Assembly (NCBI GenBank): GCA_023702235.1
Contig: JAMQCR010000001.1
Span: 1,612,001-1,676,000 of the forward strand
Reading direction: 5' to 3'
DNA length: 64,000 nt
Source of the DNA: Neobacillus pocheonensis
GTDB lineage: Bacteria; Bacillota; Bacilli; Bacillales; Cytobacillaceae
The notes under the pieces are model-generated. The model saw nothing but the letters and a program-made list of their open reading frames with translations, had not been told where the DNA came from and did no database searches. Of this stretch, positions 54,455 through 63,900 are shown piece by piece. How positions within the stretch are numbered: the first letter of the stretch is position 1; every line of letters starts with the position of its first letter. The position numbers and the translations under genes were made by a program.

Positions 54455-57093
54455 ATGGAAGACACAAAACTAAAAGGTTTATACAATACTCGATCTACTT
54501 TTTCTGTTAATGGCAAAGAATATCATTTTTATAGAGTTAAGGCATTGGAGGAAGAAGGGATTGGGAATGTATCGAGACTTCCCTACTCCATAAAAGTTCT
54601 TCTAGAAGCTGCAGTACGCGAATTTGACGAAATGGCCATTACGAAAGAACATGTTACTAAGCTTGCAAATTGGACATTGGAGCGGGATACAAACCAGGAA
54701 ATTCCTTTTTAACCGGCTCGTATTTTACTCCATGATACGACCGGGCTTCCTGCAATGGTCGATTTAGCTGCAATAAGAGAAACATGCACCAAATGGGAGG
54801 GGATATTTCAAAAGTCAATCCACTGATCCCAGTAGATCTTGTGGTGGACCATTCTGTCACAGTAGATTATTTTGGAAGACCTGATGCGATTGCATTGAAC
54901 GAAAAGATTAACTTTGAGCGTAACAAAGAACGCTTTCAGTTTTTTCGGTGGGCTCAAAAGTCATTTAAAAATTTCCGAATGGTTCCACCCGCTACTGGCA
55001 TTATCTACCAAATTAATATGGAGTATTTGTCAACAGTTGCCACCAAAAAGAACGTGGAAGGTGATACGATTGTGTATCCTGATTCACTTGTAGGTACAGA
55101 TTCCCACACTACCATGGTAAATGGGCTGGGGTAGTAGCTTGGGGAGTAGGAGGAATTGAAGCTGAAGCCGCCATGTTAGGAAAACCTTTGTATTTTGTCA
55201 TTCCTGAAGTGGTAGGGTTTAGGCTTACGGGTTTGCTTCCTGAAGGAGCAACAGCAACGGACCTTGCCCTAACGATAACAAATATCCTCCGTAAGAAAGG
55301 TGTTGTGGGCAAGTTTGTTGAATTCTTCGGTTCTGGTGCAGGGACATTGAGTTTGGCTGACCGTGGAACCATATCGAATATGGCTCCTGAATATGGAGCC
55401 ACAATGGGCTATTTTCCCGTTGATAAAGAAACATTAAATTATTTAAGACTCATTGGCCGTGATAAAGAACAAGTCCCTTTAGTTGAAGCCTACTATAAAG
55501 CTTAAGATATGTATATGGAAAGTAATAGTCCAGACCCATACTACTCAGAACTAGTTGATCTTGACCTATCTACGGTTGTATCCTGCCTTGCCGGTCCAAA
55601 ACGGCCACAAGACCGGATCGAGTTGACAGAAATGAAACAAAGATACAATGAGGTTATTAGCACACCGATTAATAAAGGAGGCTATGGATTTTCTGGAGAG
55701 GAACCGGAAAAGGCTGTATGAATACTTCTAATCCTACCGTGTTGATAACGGCAGGACTTGTAGCTAAGAAAGCAGTGGAGAAGGGATTGAAAAAGCCCGT
55801 CTATGTGAAAACTTCACTCACTCCCGGTTCACGGGTTGTGACCGACTACTTAAGTGAATCCGGGCTTCTGGGTTATCTTGAAGAACTAGGCTTCCATATT
55901 GCCGGCTACGGTTGTGCAACTTGCATAGGGAACTCAGGACCACTTCTTCCTGAGGTGAGCAAAGCTATCAACGACCAAGATTTAACAGTAGCTAGTGTTA
56001 TTTCCGGCAATAGGAACTTCGAAGGTCGTGTGCACCCACAAGTGAAAATGAACTATCTAGCTTCTCCTCCGCTTGCAATCGCCTATGCATTAGCTGGAAC
56101 CGTTGACATTGATTTGACCAAAGAGCCAATCGTATATGATCAATATAATCGGGAAGTGTACTTAAAAGATATCTGGCCATCTTCTTCTGAAGTTCAGAAA
56201 TGGTTGGGCAATGCAGTGCGGCCTGAATTGTTCCGCAAGCGTTATGATGTTGTTTTCGAAGCAAATGAAGAATGGAATGACATTAGTGCATCAGAAGGTA
56301 TGCTTTATGAGTGGGATGAAAAATCACCTTATATTCAAGAACCGCCGTTCCTTAGAAACTTAACGGAACAACCGGCAGAAATCGGAGAGATAATGGTGCG
56401 AACTCTTGCTCTTCTTGGGGATTCTGTAACAACCGATCACATTTCTCCATCGGGTACAATTAAGGCTGACAGTTCTGCAGGAGAGTTTATTTGCAAGTTA
56501 AAGGAGTTCAACCAGAAAATTTTAATTCGTATCCATCTCGTCGTGGCAACCATAAAGTGATGATCCGTGGTGCCTTTGCCAATGTTCGCATCCGCAATCA
56601 GATGGTTCCAAGATTGGAGGGCGGTTATACCCAATACTTGCCGGCGGGTGAAATCATGTCCATTTTTGATGCATCTATGAAGTATCAAGAGAATAGTACA
56701 CCACTTGTCGTGATCGCGGGTAAAGAGTACGGTACGGGAAGCTCCAGGGATTGGGCCGCTAAAGGTACCCATCTGCTCGGAGTTAAAGCGGTTATTGCCG
56801 AAAGCTTAGAACGAATCCATCGCAGTAATTTGGTTGGTATGGGTGTACTACCTTTGCAATTTGCCGATGGAACAAACGCTTCCTCTCTTGGGATAAATGG
56901 AACTGTGACATTCAAAACAACAGGGTTATGCAATGAGGTCAAACCGGGACAAAGGATTATTATTCAAGCTACACGCAATGATGGAAGCAGCTTTGATTTT
57001 GAGGTAATTGTACGTCTTGATAGTGTCGTAGATATTGAATACTATCGTAATGGTGGGATCATGCAGAAAGTAGTTCGAGAATTGATGAAATAA
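54455..57093 (+). pseudogene. acnA: Aconitate hydratase (AcnA/CitB type), multiply disrupted
   Basis: Family features include [30 protein letters not shown], the Cys pair GYGCATCIGNSGPL, and KEYGTGSSRDWAAKG. Damage: TAA at 54710, a lost base near 54785, a lost G near 55129, TAA at 55503, a deletion of roughly 25-30 residues near 55715 together with Thr-to-Met in CTNTSNP (ACG to ATG at 55718), and a lost T near 56489. An active [4Fe-4S] aconitase is excluded. Start at 54455 after GGGGG. It is probably not the only aconitase of the cell. Confidence 0.9.
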
Positions 57094-57206
57094 ATAATCT
57101 AGATGTTTGAATAGGGGAGGATTAACTGCCATTTCCTTCCAAATAGAAGAGGAAATTTGGGAGGAGAGTTATTATGATTTCAGATAAGATATCGAAGGAG
57201 GTTAAC

Positions 57207-57575
57207 ATGTTCGCTTATGTCGGCTGCCGCACATCACGACATCGCAATGCCAGAGGCAAAGGGATTAACGAATACCGTGTCGACCCTATTTCCGGTGATT
57301 GGACCCATGTTCAGCTTGTGGAGGATTTAGTCAATCCATCGTTTCTTGCCTTTGACCGAAACAAGAATTTCCTCTACACGGTGCATGGAGATTGTAGCGA
57401 TGTCAGTGCGTTTCATTTAGATAAGAAGACCGATTTACTTACATTTATTAATCATCAATCTCCTGGTGGGAAAAATCCGGTTCATCTTGTTGTAGATCTA
57501 ACAAACAAATTCCTTGACGGATCTTTAGGGGAGATTTGCGATCTAATTCTTAAGGCTGATGCAACAACCAAATAA
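57207..57575 (+). pseudogene. Lactonase family (6-phosphogluconolactonase-like), truncated
   Basis: The start at 57207 follows GAAGGAGG. FAYVGCRTSRHRNARGKGI, LVNPSFLAFDRNKNFLYTVHG and GGKNPVHLVVDLTNKFL are the first blades of a lactonase beta-propeller. A roughly 20-residue gap then joins to DGSLGEICDLI, and the frame ends at 123 residues where about 350 are expected. So an internal deletion and a 3' truncation have left a relic. Confidence 0.75.
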
Positions 57576-57949
57576 AATTAATCTATCCTAAGTGCTAACC
57601 GTGAGGGAGCGACAATTACTTCTTGAATATGCTTTAAACGATTGGTTAATGCAGTTTGAGAAATAAACAAAAGCCGTGTCAAATTTAGTTAGGTTTTTCA
57701 ACTATCGGGAAAATTTAGTATCTTTCAAACGCGGTAATCCATTATTCCCTCTCAAATTTATACCATATAAAAGTTTTTTATATGTAATTATAATTTTATA
57801 TCATTTTATTTATTTCAATAATTGCATTATTCTTAGTTATAAGAAATTAATAATTACTTCTTTAAATTCGGGAAACATAAGGAGAAACAGAATCATGTGG
57901 GATATTGTGCATGGAAATATAGAATACCCAACAAAATCCATGTCGAAAC

Positions 57950-58345
57950 TTTCATTGCCTCAATTTCTGCTTTTGAATGCCGAATTTAAGAGGATGAACT
58001 GGAGGTTAAGAAGTTTTATGATATCAGAATTGTCATCGCGGCACCGGAAGGATTAGTAGTACCAGTTGTGATGCGAATCAGAAAAATTTTGCCGAAATCG
58101 AGCGAGAAATCAGCTACCTAAGTAAAAAAGCACGTTACAATGTCCTTACTTTCAAAGAACTGCAAGCCTAAATTTACTATCACAAACGGTGGAGTCTTTA
58201 GTTCCTTAATGTTCAACGCGGATTTTAAAAAGCCCTCAAGTGGGGATTCTCGGCATGCATAAAACCAAAGATGTATATTGCCTTTTCCTACGTGGATTGG
58301 GATGGAAAAAGAAATCGTTAGTTTCTTGGCATTGTCAAGTAGTTA
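57950..58345 (+). pseudogene. odhB: 2-oxoglutarate dehydrogenase E2 (dihydrolipoyl succinyltransferase) C-terminal relic
   Basis: Piecing frames together gives LPQFLLLNAEFK, ELEVKKFYDIRIVIAAPEGL, VVPVV, DANQKNFAEIEREISYLSKKAR, YNVLTFKELQ, KFTITNGGVFSSLM and (after one base) GILGMHKTKD, then MYIAFSYVDWDGKRNR. These match the E2 catalytic domain (VVPV-RDA, FTITNGGVFGS, GILGMHKI, HR-DG near the end), in three frames with several indels. The active site His-x-x-x-Asp is not intact. No upstream lipoyl or E3-binding domain is present. Confidence 0.75.
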
Positions 58346-58461
58346 TTTGTAAGTTCAGAAACTTAAATTAATTATTAGAAGACTAAGAGCTTTATAGGGT
58401 GGACTAAATAAAAGCTATTTCGTAGAAGATTGTGCCAGCAGTTCTTTAGGGGAGTATATAA

Positions 58462-58968
58462 ATGGAATCAAAATTTTGTAAAGAATCACGAGTTATACGA
58501 ACAAGTCGTGTATTTCCAAATGACGTAAACAATCACAATACATTATTTGGAGGAAAATTAATGAGTGATGTGGATCAGGTAGCGTCTGTTTCTGCGGCTC
58601 GCCATAGTCGCAGGGAATGTGTAACTGCTTCAACCGATTCAGTTGACTTCTTATATCCTGTTCGAACAACAGATTCGGTCTGTTTTGAATCATATGTGAC
58701 ATGGACAGGGACATCGTCTATGGAGGTTTTTGTGAAAATTATTGCTGAAGATTTAAAAAGTGGTGAACGTAGAATTGCAGCAACAGCTCTATTAACATTT
58801 GTCGCACTTGATCAACATAAACGTCCAACACCTGTTCCACAGGTTATTCCAGAAACAGAAGAAGAGAAAAAATTGCATGAGACCGCACCAGAGCGAGCAA
58901 GAATGCGCAAAGAAACGAAACAAAAGAGCAAAAAATTAGCTGCTTTTTTAACAACAAATTATCCTTAA
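58462..58968 (+). CDS. Acyl-CoA thioesterase (hotdog fold, YkhA-like)
   Basis: A 168-residue cytosolic thioesterase. RVFPNDVNNHNTLFGGKLMSDVDQVASVSAARHSR is the 4HBT catalytic segment with the Asp, then STDSVDFLYPVRTTDSVCFESYV. The C-terminal 45 residues are a basic/acidic helical tail (KLHETAPERARMRKETKQK). GGGGAG site. Intact, at the end of the decayed stretch. Confidence 0.9.
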   Translation: MESKFCKESRVIRTSRVFPNDVNNHNTLFGGKLMSDVDQVASVSAARHSRRECVTASTDSVDFLYPVRTTDSVCFESYVTWTGTSSMEVFVKIIAEDLKSGERRIAATALLTFVALDQHKRPTPVPQVIPETEEEKKLHETAPERARMRKETKQKSKKLAAFLTTNYP

Positions 58969-59065
58969 GGTCAACATAGCTTATGTTAATTTAGTCAAGT
59001 TATTGACGTATGTAAGGTCAGTAGGTCTAGCAAATAGCTAATCTTTAAATTAGGGTGGGATTTTT

Positions 59066-59224
59066 ATGTGGATTATCACTCATTATTTAGATTCATATAT
59101 TAAAATGTTTGAATTTGAGACAGAAGAAGAAGCAAAAATAACCTTAAAAAAAATCAAGGGTTATAAAATTCTTTCTGAAATTGTTTACTTTACCGATTCT
59201 TGTTTTCCGATAGTTACGGATTAA
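59066..59224 (+). CDS. Small protein of unknown function, 52 aa
   Basis: GGTGGGA precedes the ATG at 59066. It reads MWIITHYLDSYIKMFEFET, then EEEAKITLKKIKGYKILSEIV and a C-terminal YFTDSCFPIVTD. It is soluble, with an acidic/lysine-rich helix, and resembles short Bacillus proteins of unknown role. Too short for most ORF calls. Confidence 0.55.
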   Translation: MWIITHYLDSYIKMFEFETEEEAKITLKKIKGYKILSEIVYFTDSCFPIVTD

Positions 59225-59472
59225 GATTTATTTGTTATGTTAACTAAGGATAAAATGGTTGAAATCCCAATTTTTTAAATCCTTTTTTTAGGCTCATTTC
59301 ATTCAATTAATTTGTATTAGCATTAAGAAAATTGATCTACCTTATTTTTTTGAAATATGCGTTCAGAATAGTAAATGAATTTAGTAAAAGGCTCTAAAAA
59401 ATATATTAATGTTCATTTCGTAAAGGTAACGGATCACGAACACGAATTATAAAAACTTAGATTAATTCTGCT

Positions 59473-59806
59473 AGAGTTTAATTCGGAATTTCCCCTTTGG
59501 ATTCGTTCGGAAAAAGTAAGTGAGTCAGTAAAAGAATGGTTGCAGGTAGGTTATAAGGCCGTTATTTGTAGTGTGAAAGGTGGCTATTTAGACAAGTCTT
59601 GGTTAGGGACAAATCTAAACGCAAATTTCTTCTCTCATGCTATCCATTCGCATGTTTGCCCGATGGGGGAAATGGGGGAATTTCATACATTTGTTATCGA
59701 TGGACCATTATTTAAAAAGAGATTACGAGTGACTCATACCGATATTGTATTAAACAGTGGTCTCTGGTCATTAGATATTAAAGATTCAAATTTAATATCG
59801 AAATAA
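59473..59806 (+). pseudogene. Truncated duplicate of the Dph6-like ATP pyrophosphatase gene
   Basis: Nearly identical in order and wording to 49190-49552: EFPLWIRSEKVSESVKEWL, AVICSVKGGYLDKSWLGTNL, FFSHAIHSHVCPMGEMGEFH and TDIVLNSGLWSLDIK. The N-terminal PP-loop half is absent. Similarity continues past the stop into the flank (CTTCCCAAATGGAGGAG and an AACATTTTTAAG block). It therefore arose from a segmental duplication, then lost its 5' part. Confidence 0.85.
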
Positions 59807-59849
59807 TCTTCCCAAATGGAGGAGCTATTGTTAGATTTAGCAAATAGGT

Positions 59850-60270
59850 TATTCGTAGAGATAGAAAATTTCTTAACATTTTTAAGTGGTTTTTTTGTAG
59901 TTATGGGGTCTCGTGTTAAACAAAAGCATAGATACCAACGTCAACGTTTTTGCCTTGTGCCAAGTTTTTAAGGTTATCCTTGTTCAGCTTTTAGGATTGT
60001 ATCCATTTCGGATTTAGCTTATCAAGGGAAAGTTTGCCCTGGACAAGCTAAACCCGAGAGGATAATTGGTTTTTAAGTTAAACAAGGTATAACTCTATTC
60101 ATGGAGCACTGGATTTCACAGAGCAAATTACAGTGCGTTATTTTATTGATATATCATTATTTCTTCCTTATTTTATTGCATTTAGAATATAAATTTACAG
60201 AATAAATATCTAGGTGTGAAATAATTATTGGTATACGTGTGACTTTAAGTGCAAAAAAAATCAAGCAATA
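59850..60270. other. Intergenic region without genes
   Basis: About 420 AT-rich bases after the duplicate. No ORF with a ribosome binding site and no clear hairpin of note. Confidence 0.5.
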
Positions 60271-60272
60271 AA

Positions 60273-60281
60273 TGCTATAAT
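60273..60281 (+). promoter_or_regulatory. Extended -10 promoter of a small peptide gene
   Basis: TGCTATAAT, a perfect extended -10, lies about 32 bases upstream of a 25-codon ORF. A -35 box is not obvious. Confidence 0.6.
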
Positions 60282-60312
60282 AGATATTCATTAAGCCAGA
60301 GGAGAAATTTAT

Positions 60313-60390
60313 ATGAATCTACTAGAAACCATCCTTATTTCGGTGATTGGAATTATGGCAGCGATAGGAATTAGAGTGAATTTGGAATAA
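60313..60390 (+). CDS. 25-residue hydrophobic peptide, possible type I toxin-like
   Basis: GAGGAGAAATT precedes the ATG. The peptide starts MNLLETILISVIGIM and ends AAIGIRVNLE: one membrane helix with an acidic N-flank and an Arg/Glu end. It is followed within 6 bases by a strong terminator, so the transcript would be about 130 bases. Short membrane peptides with strong ribosome binding sites in small transcripts are typical of type I toxins such as BsrG/TxpA. An antisense RNA is not proven. Confidence 0.5.
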   Translation: MNLLETILISVIGIMAAIGIRVNLE

Positions 60391-60393
60391 ACA

Positions 60394-60423
60394 GCAAAAG
60401 ACCGCAGAATTGCGGTCTTTTGT
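60394..60423. terminator. Bidirectional terminator after the small peptide gene
   Basis: AAAAGACCGCA and TGCGGTCTTTT pair around GAAT, with A- and T-runs at both ends. Confidence 0.9.
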
Positions 60424-60694
60424 TTGGAGTGACAAAGTATAGCTCGAGGGAAGTTGTTCGAGAGCATTTTATTATCGAAGGTCGCTTTTTCTTGTTCAAG
60501 GAACAAAGGTTAGTGAAATAAGAAAAATTAATAACGACAATTAGGTTAAGGAAGATATACCCATTTATGGTTTTTCATAATATGGTATGATTACAATTAA
60601 TTTTAGAGTAATAAATAAGTGGGGTATAAACACCACTCAGAAATATTCGAATAGCCATGCAAATCGGATTAATATTAAAAAAGGAGAAATAACG

Positions 60695-61108
60695 ATGCCA
60701 AAACAATTTTGGATTAACTTGCCGGTAAAAGACATAAATAAATCAAAAGAGTTTTATAGCAAGGTCGGATTTTCTGTTAATGAGCAACATGGCAAAAGAG
60801 ATCAAGCGCAATTAATCATCGGGGATAATAATGCTGCTGTCATGCTTTTTCCAGAGTCTACTTTCGAAAACTTTACCAGACATGTAATTGTTGATACAAA
60901 GCAAGCTACGGAAGTATTGTTATCCGTTGATGCCGACAGCAGAGAAGAAGTAGATGAAATGGCAAAGAATGCAGTAGAGGCTGGCGGTACAATATATGGA
61001 GAGCCTTCAGAGATACAAGGATGGATGTACGGCTGCGGTTTTACTGATTTGGATGGTCATCGGTGGAATGTGTTGTATATGGATATGAGCAAAATGCCGA
61101 AGGAATGA
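60695..61108 (+). CDS. VOC family protein (glyoxalase/bleomycin-resistance fold)
   Basis: A 137-residue protein: FWINLPVKDINKSKEFYSKVGF opens the first beta-alpha-beta-beta-beta unit, and AAVMLFPESTFENF and GCGFTDLDGHRWNVLYMDM close the second. The start at 60695 has AAAAAGGAGAAAT; the longer frame lacks a site. Related to the YaeR/lactoylglutathione lyase-like single-domain proteins; the substrate is unknown. Confidence 0.85.
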   Translation: MPKQFWINLPVKDINKSKEFYSKVGFSVNEQHGKRDQAQLIIGDNNAAVMLFPESTFENFTRHVIVDTKQATEVLLSVDADSREEVDEMAKNAVEAGGTIYGEPSEIQGWMYGCGFTDLDGHRWNVLYMDMSKMPKE

Positions 61109-61119
61109 GATAGGATTAC

Positions 61120-61190
61120 TAAGTTAACGTGTGCTTGAGTTCCAGAAGGGTTGCTGCGGCGATCCTTTTTTCTTATTCTACTAACATGAA
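61120..61190 (+). repeat. Dispersed intergenic repeat copy
   Basis: TTAACGTGTGCTTGAG, TTGCTGCGGCGATCC, then TTTTTTCTTATTCTACTAAC: the same ordered elements as at 47421-47480. It sits between the VOC gene and the IS110 remnant. Confidence 0.5.
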
Positions 61191-61194
61191 AATT

Positions 61195-61825
61195 ACTTCT
61201 GTAACTTCGGTAAAGAGGCAATACTTAAATAGACGCAGCTCATTCATTTTTTTAAAATTGAGGAGCTCCTGATCAGTGGTGTTTTTAGACTGGAATAATG
61301 GATTAGGATGCTTCGGTAATTGTCACAGTATAACCTAAGTTTTCTAGTCTTCGAACTGAATGACGTACAATAAATACTTGTCTTAGGTAATGTATAATGT
61401 ATAAAAAAGGATGATTCTGTGAACGGTGTGAACTATCTAGTTTTAGGATTTACTTTAGCTGAAAATATAGGAGGATGGGTAGTTACGATTGGGTTAGTAT
61501 TTATTTTTGCCTATTATTTTAAAAACCCTGACCGAGATCGCAAGAAAAGAAAGCAGGAAAATGATCTAAAGTAGGAGCTGTGAATGGGGTTAAAGTATGG
61601 AATTAGGCAAATCTTCAATTGTTAAAACGGAAAACTTTATTTCTAACTACTTTTTGATATTTCTATTCTATAGAAAATATATATTGAATAAAAAAGAAGT
61701 GGGCTTAACTAGTTCGGTTCAAAGGAGAAAACAATAAATAACACACCAATTAAGGGGATAAATCGCAGTCTGATATATATCTGTGGTGCAGCACTGATTT
61801 TGTGCTGCATGGATGGCTAACGGGC
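61195..61825 (-). mobile_element. IS110 element remnant: both ends kept, transposase body lost
   Basis: The right part (61195-61380) aligns with 11665-11875, including the block CAATACT-AA-AGACGCAGCTCATTCA and the last 25 transposase codons (SVRRLENLGYTVTITEAS, stop near 61301). The left part (about 61765-61825) aligns with 13235-13280 and keeps the covarying hairpin at 61788-61808. Between them are about 380 bases not seen in the first copy, including a 51-codon ORF. Confidence 0.75.
61419..61574 (+). CDS. Small membrane protein (51 aa) between IS110 remnant ends
   Basis: GTG start at 61419 with AAAAAGG 8 bases upstream; TATAAT lies at 61394-61399. VNGVNYLVLGFTLAENIGG and WVVTIGLVFIFAYYF form a hydrophobic segment, then a basic tail KNPDRDRKKRKQEN. 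A single-pass membrane protein with a charged C-terminus. No family recognised. It may be an insertion cargo or host sequence left by deletion. Confidence 0.5.
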   Translation: MNGVNYLVLGFTLAENIGGWVVTIGLVFIFAYYFKNPDRDRKKRKQENDLK

Positions 61826-61917
61826 AGGTTTAATAAGAAGGAAATTTTTTACTGTCAATAGAATAATAAAGCAAGGCTTTATTTAAATTATCGGGAAGGT
61901 TTATTGGAGGAATTACT

Positions 61918-62202
61918 TTGCCATTTATGAATACTGAAAGACTTCAATAAATCACGTTTACTGGGGATATGATGTCAGCCTTATTGAAAGGTAGGAGCGA
62001 ACTTGAGAACATCACTCCATATAAAGTTGCATCTGAATATCCATTAGATGTCTATAAACAGTTTTTCGATTATAAAATTGTAAGATTTCATAAGTATCCA
62101 GAAGAGAATGAGTGGGAAGGAATTATTATTCATAAAGACGATAATACGATAATGGGCGATATGGGTTTTAAAGGTGGACCAAATGAGTCGGGTATCATTT
62201 AA
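61918..62202 (+). pseudogene. GNAT acetyltransferase, N-terminal relic
   Basis: TTG start at 61918 after GGAGG. LPFMNTERLQ, a TAA at 61948-61950 where Leu is usual, then ITFTGDMMSALLKGRSEL, IIIHKDDNTIMGDMGFKGGP and NESGII. This is the first half of a RimJ/RimL-type GNAT; the acetyl-CoA site (Gln/Arg-x-x-Gly-x-Gly/Ala) is missing because the gene stops at 62202. Confidence 0.75.
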
Positions 62203-62245
62203 GATTAGGACTGCAGCGGAACTCCCTTTTTCTTGTTGTGCTAAC
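62203..62245 (+). repeat. Dispersed intergenic repeat copy at a gene-fragment junction
   Basis: GACTGCAGCGGAACTCCC, TTTTTCTTGTTGTGCTAACTT: the same ordered elements as other copies. It lies exactly where the GNAT relic ends and a VOC relic begins. Confidence 0.45.
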
Positions 62246-62498
62246 TTATCAGGATTTAAAAAAGTCTATAAAATGGCTCGAATCCCTACAAGTTGAAGTT
62301 ATACCTTTTGGAAGTAGAAAATCGATTGAGCCTTTTGTAAGATCCAATCAAAGAAATGCTTCGGTTTACTTTAATGACCCAGATGGTAACAGTTTAGAAT
62401 TGATGTGTTATGTTGAAGTTCCTAACGATTTAAAACACATTACGACAAAATTGTCCTTTGAGGATTGGGAGGAGTTAGCAAATAGTAAATTGAAATAA
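62240..62498 (+). pseudogene. VOC family protein, C-terminal relic
   Basis: The fragment reads LKKSIKWLESLQVEVIPFGSRK, RNASVYFNDPDGNSLELMCYV, then a basic/acidic tail. The second VOC motif (FxDPDGN-x-x-E) is clear. No start or first VOC half precedes it; the repeat at 62203-62245 replaces them. It is a 5'-truncated relic. Confidence 0.7.
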
Positions 62499-62571
62499 AA
62501 GAAGACACATTTATGGATACACTTCTTCAGCTAACGGGGTGCATTAATAAAAAACAAAGGGTGATCAATAA

Positions 62572-63039
62572 TTGAATAATCCAGTAAAGCTACAATCTAT
62601 TATTGAAGAATTGGAAATGCAATTTGAAGAATCTCGTACATTTCTTAATTTAAAAACGGGTGAAATTATTTCAATAACTTCGGATGATTTAAGAGCTGCT
62701 GAAGATGAAGAGCCTTATGATCATTTACCTGATTGGCAACAAGAAAATAGAAATGTTGCTATTGATGTATGTGAAAATTTTGAAAAGTATAAAGAGCTAC
62801 CGACAAAATATGAAGTTAATGAATATGAAATAATGGAAGATTTTTGCCTAACTTTAAACAATCAAAGAAAGCGAGATAATTTATTAAATGCAATTAAAGG
62901 AAAGGGTGCCTTTAGAAGGTTTAAGGATAAAATTATCGATTTTGATATTGAAGAACAATGGTATTCGTTTCGTGACGAACGACTTAAAGAGATTGCGATA
63001 GAATGGTGTCAAGACAATAATGTAAACTATGTTGAATAA
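62572..63039 (+). CDS. UPF0158 family protein
   Basis: A 155-residue acidic protein: MQFEESRTFLNLKTGEIISI, then WQQENRNVAIDVCENFEKYKEL, and the conserved GKGAFRRFKDKIIDFDIEEQWYSFRDERL. TTG start at 62572 with GGTGATC upstream. Intact; the family's function is unknown. Confidence 0.8.
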   Translation: MNNPVKLQSIIEELEMQFEESRTFLNLKTGEIISITSDDLRAAEDEEPYDHLPDWQQENRNVAIDVCENFEKYKELPTKYEVNEYEIMEDFCLTLNNQRKRDNLLNAIKGKGAFRRFKDKIIDFDIEEQWYSFRDERLKEIAIEWCQDNNVNYVE

Positions 63040-63099
63040 ATATGTTTTTTAGAAAAGGCAATTCAGGTTAGTTATATAATTCAAAGATTTATTTGTGCG

Positions 63100-63700
63100 A
63101 AATGTTTCTAGCTTAAATGGAGGATGGTCACATCTCTCTTGTAAAGGCTAGACAATTCCTTCTGGAACTGAAGGGTTATATCGAAGAGTCAAATGATAGT
63201 GTAACAACTTGAAGTGCTCTCTCTTAGTCGAATGGCACTTGCAGTGCAAGCACACATTTGGGGACTGCATGAAGAAGGTCATGTATATTTTTCAACAGAA
63301 GAACATGAACTTCCGAAATCGGAGGTCATGACTCCTATGGCAAAAAAGAAGCCCATCTGTTTTTCGGAAGCTTCGTGATAGGAAATGAAGCAGGAGCTAT
63401 CGGAATCAGAGCTGGAGGAAGAGTAACAGGGAACGAATCTTGTTTCCTGCCGATAGGTATCATTAAATAAATAAACCACCAGAAACATCATGAATGAGAA
63501 ATTCCCTCCTTATCCAATATCGGATACAACTGCATATTGAATGCGACCTATGGCATCTTTTTACCGGTGGGAATTTATTACTTATATGCCAATGGCGGAA
63601 TGAGTCATGATACCAAAATTGGAACTTATAAATTTGGTCATGATGGTTCACGGATTCCGCCTAACGCTTCAGGACCAATTCAGAAGTTTCCTGGTTAAAT
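63100..63700. other. Degraded or unrecognised coding sequence
   Basis: Several open pieces occur in different frames. One (about 63120-63380) reads ARQFLLELKGYIEESNDSVTT, SLSRMALAVQAHIWGLHEEG and HVYFSTEEHELPKSE. Another (about 63345-63470) reads KEAHLFFGSFVIGNEAGAIG and IRAGGRVTGN. A third (63531-63697) reads YYLYANGGMSHDTKIGTYKF. These look like remnants rather than chance ORFs, but no family could be assigned. Confidence 0.35.
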
Positions 63701-63900
63701 TAAATAATATAGTAGGTTGATGGGAGTAGCTGGCAAGTTACTCCTTTTGTTGAGCAAATAAAAGAAATTTAACTATGTGAAGTAATGTGCTTAAACTAAC
63801 GTGGCAGTTTAGTCCTACAAGCATTTTATATTAATTAACCCTAAATGAATATTAAAAAAAGCAGAGGAAACTCTAAGGAAAAAAGGAGCCTAAATTAATA

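Noticed and set aside
57595..57625. Similarity of GTGCTAACCGTGAGGGAGCG to the IS110 left end (GTGCTTCCCGTAAGGGAGCG near 13091)
   Set aside because: The match is about 20 bases with mismatches and no neighbouring homology, so it is too short to call an element.
57676..58056. A 126-codon plus-strand ORF
   Set aside because: Its first 90 codons are low-complexity hydrophobic sequence without a ribosome binding site, and the rest overlaps the E2 relic in a mixed frame.
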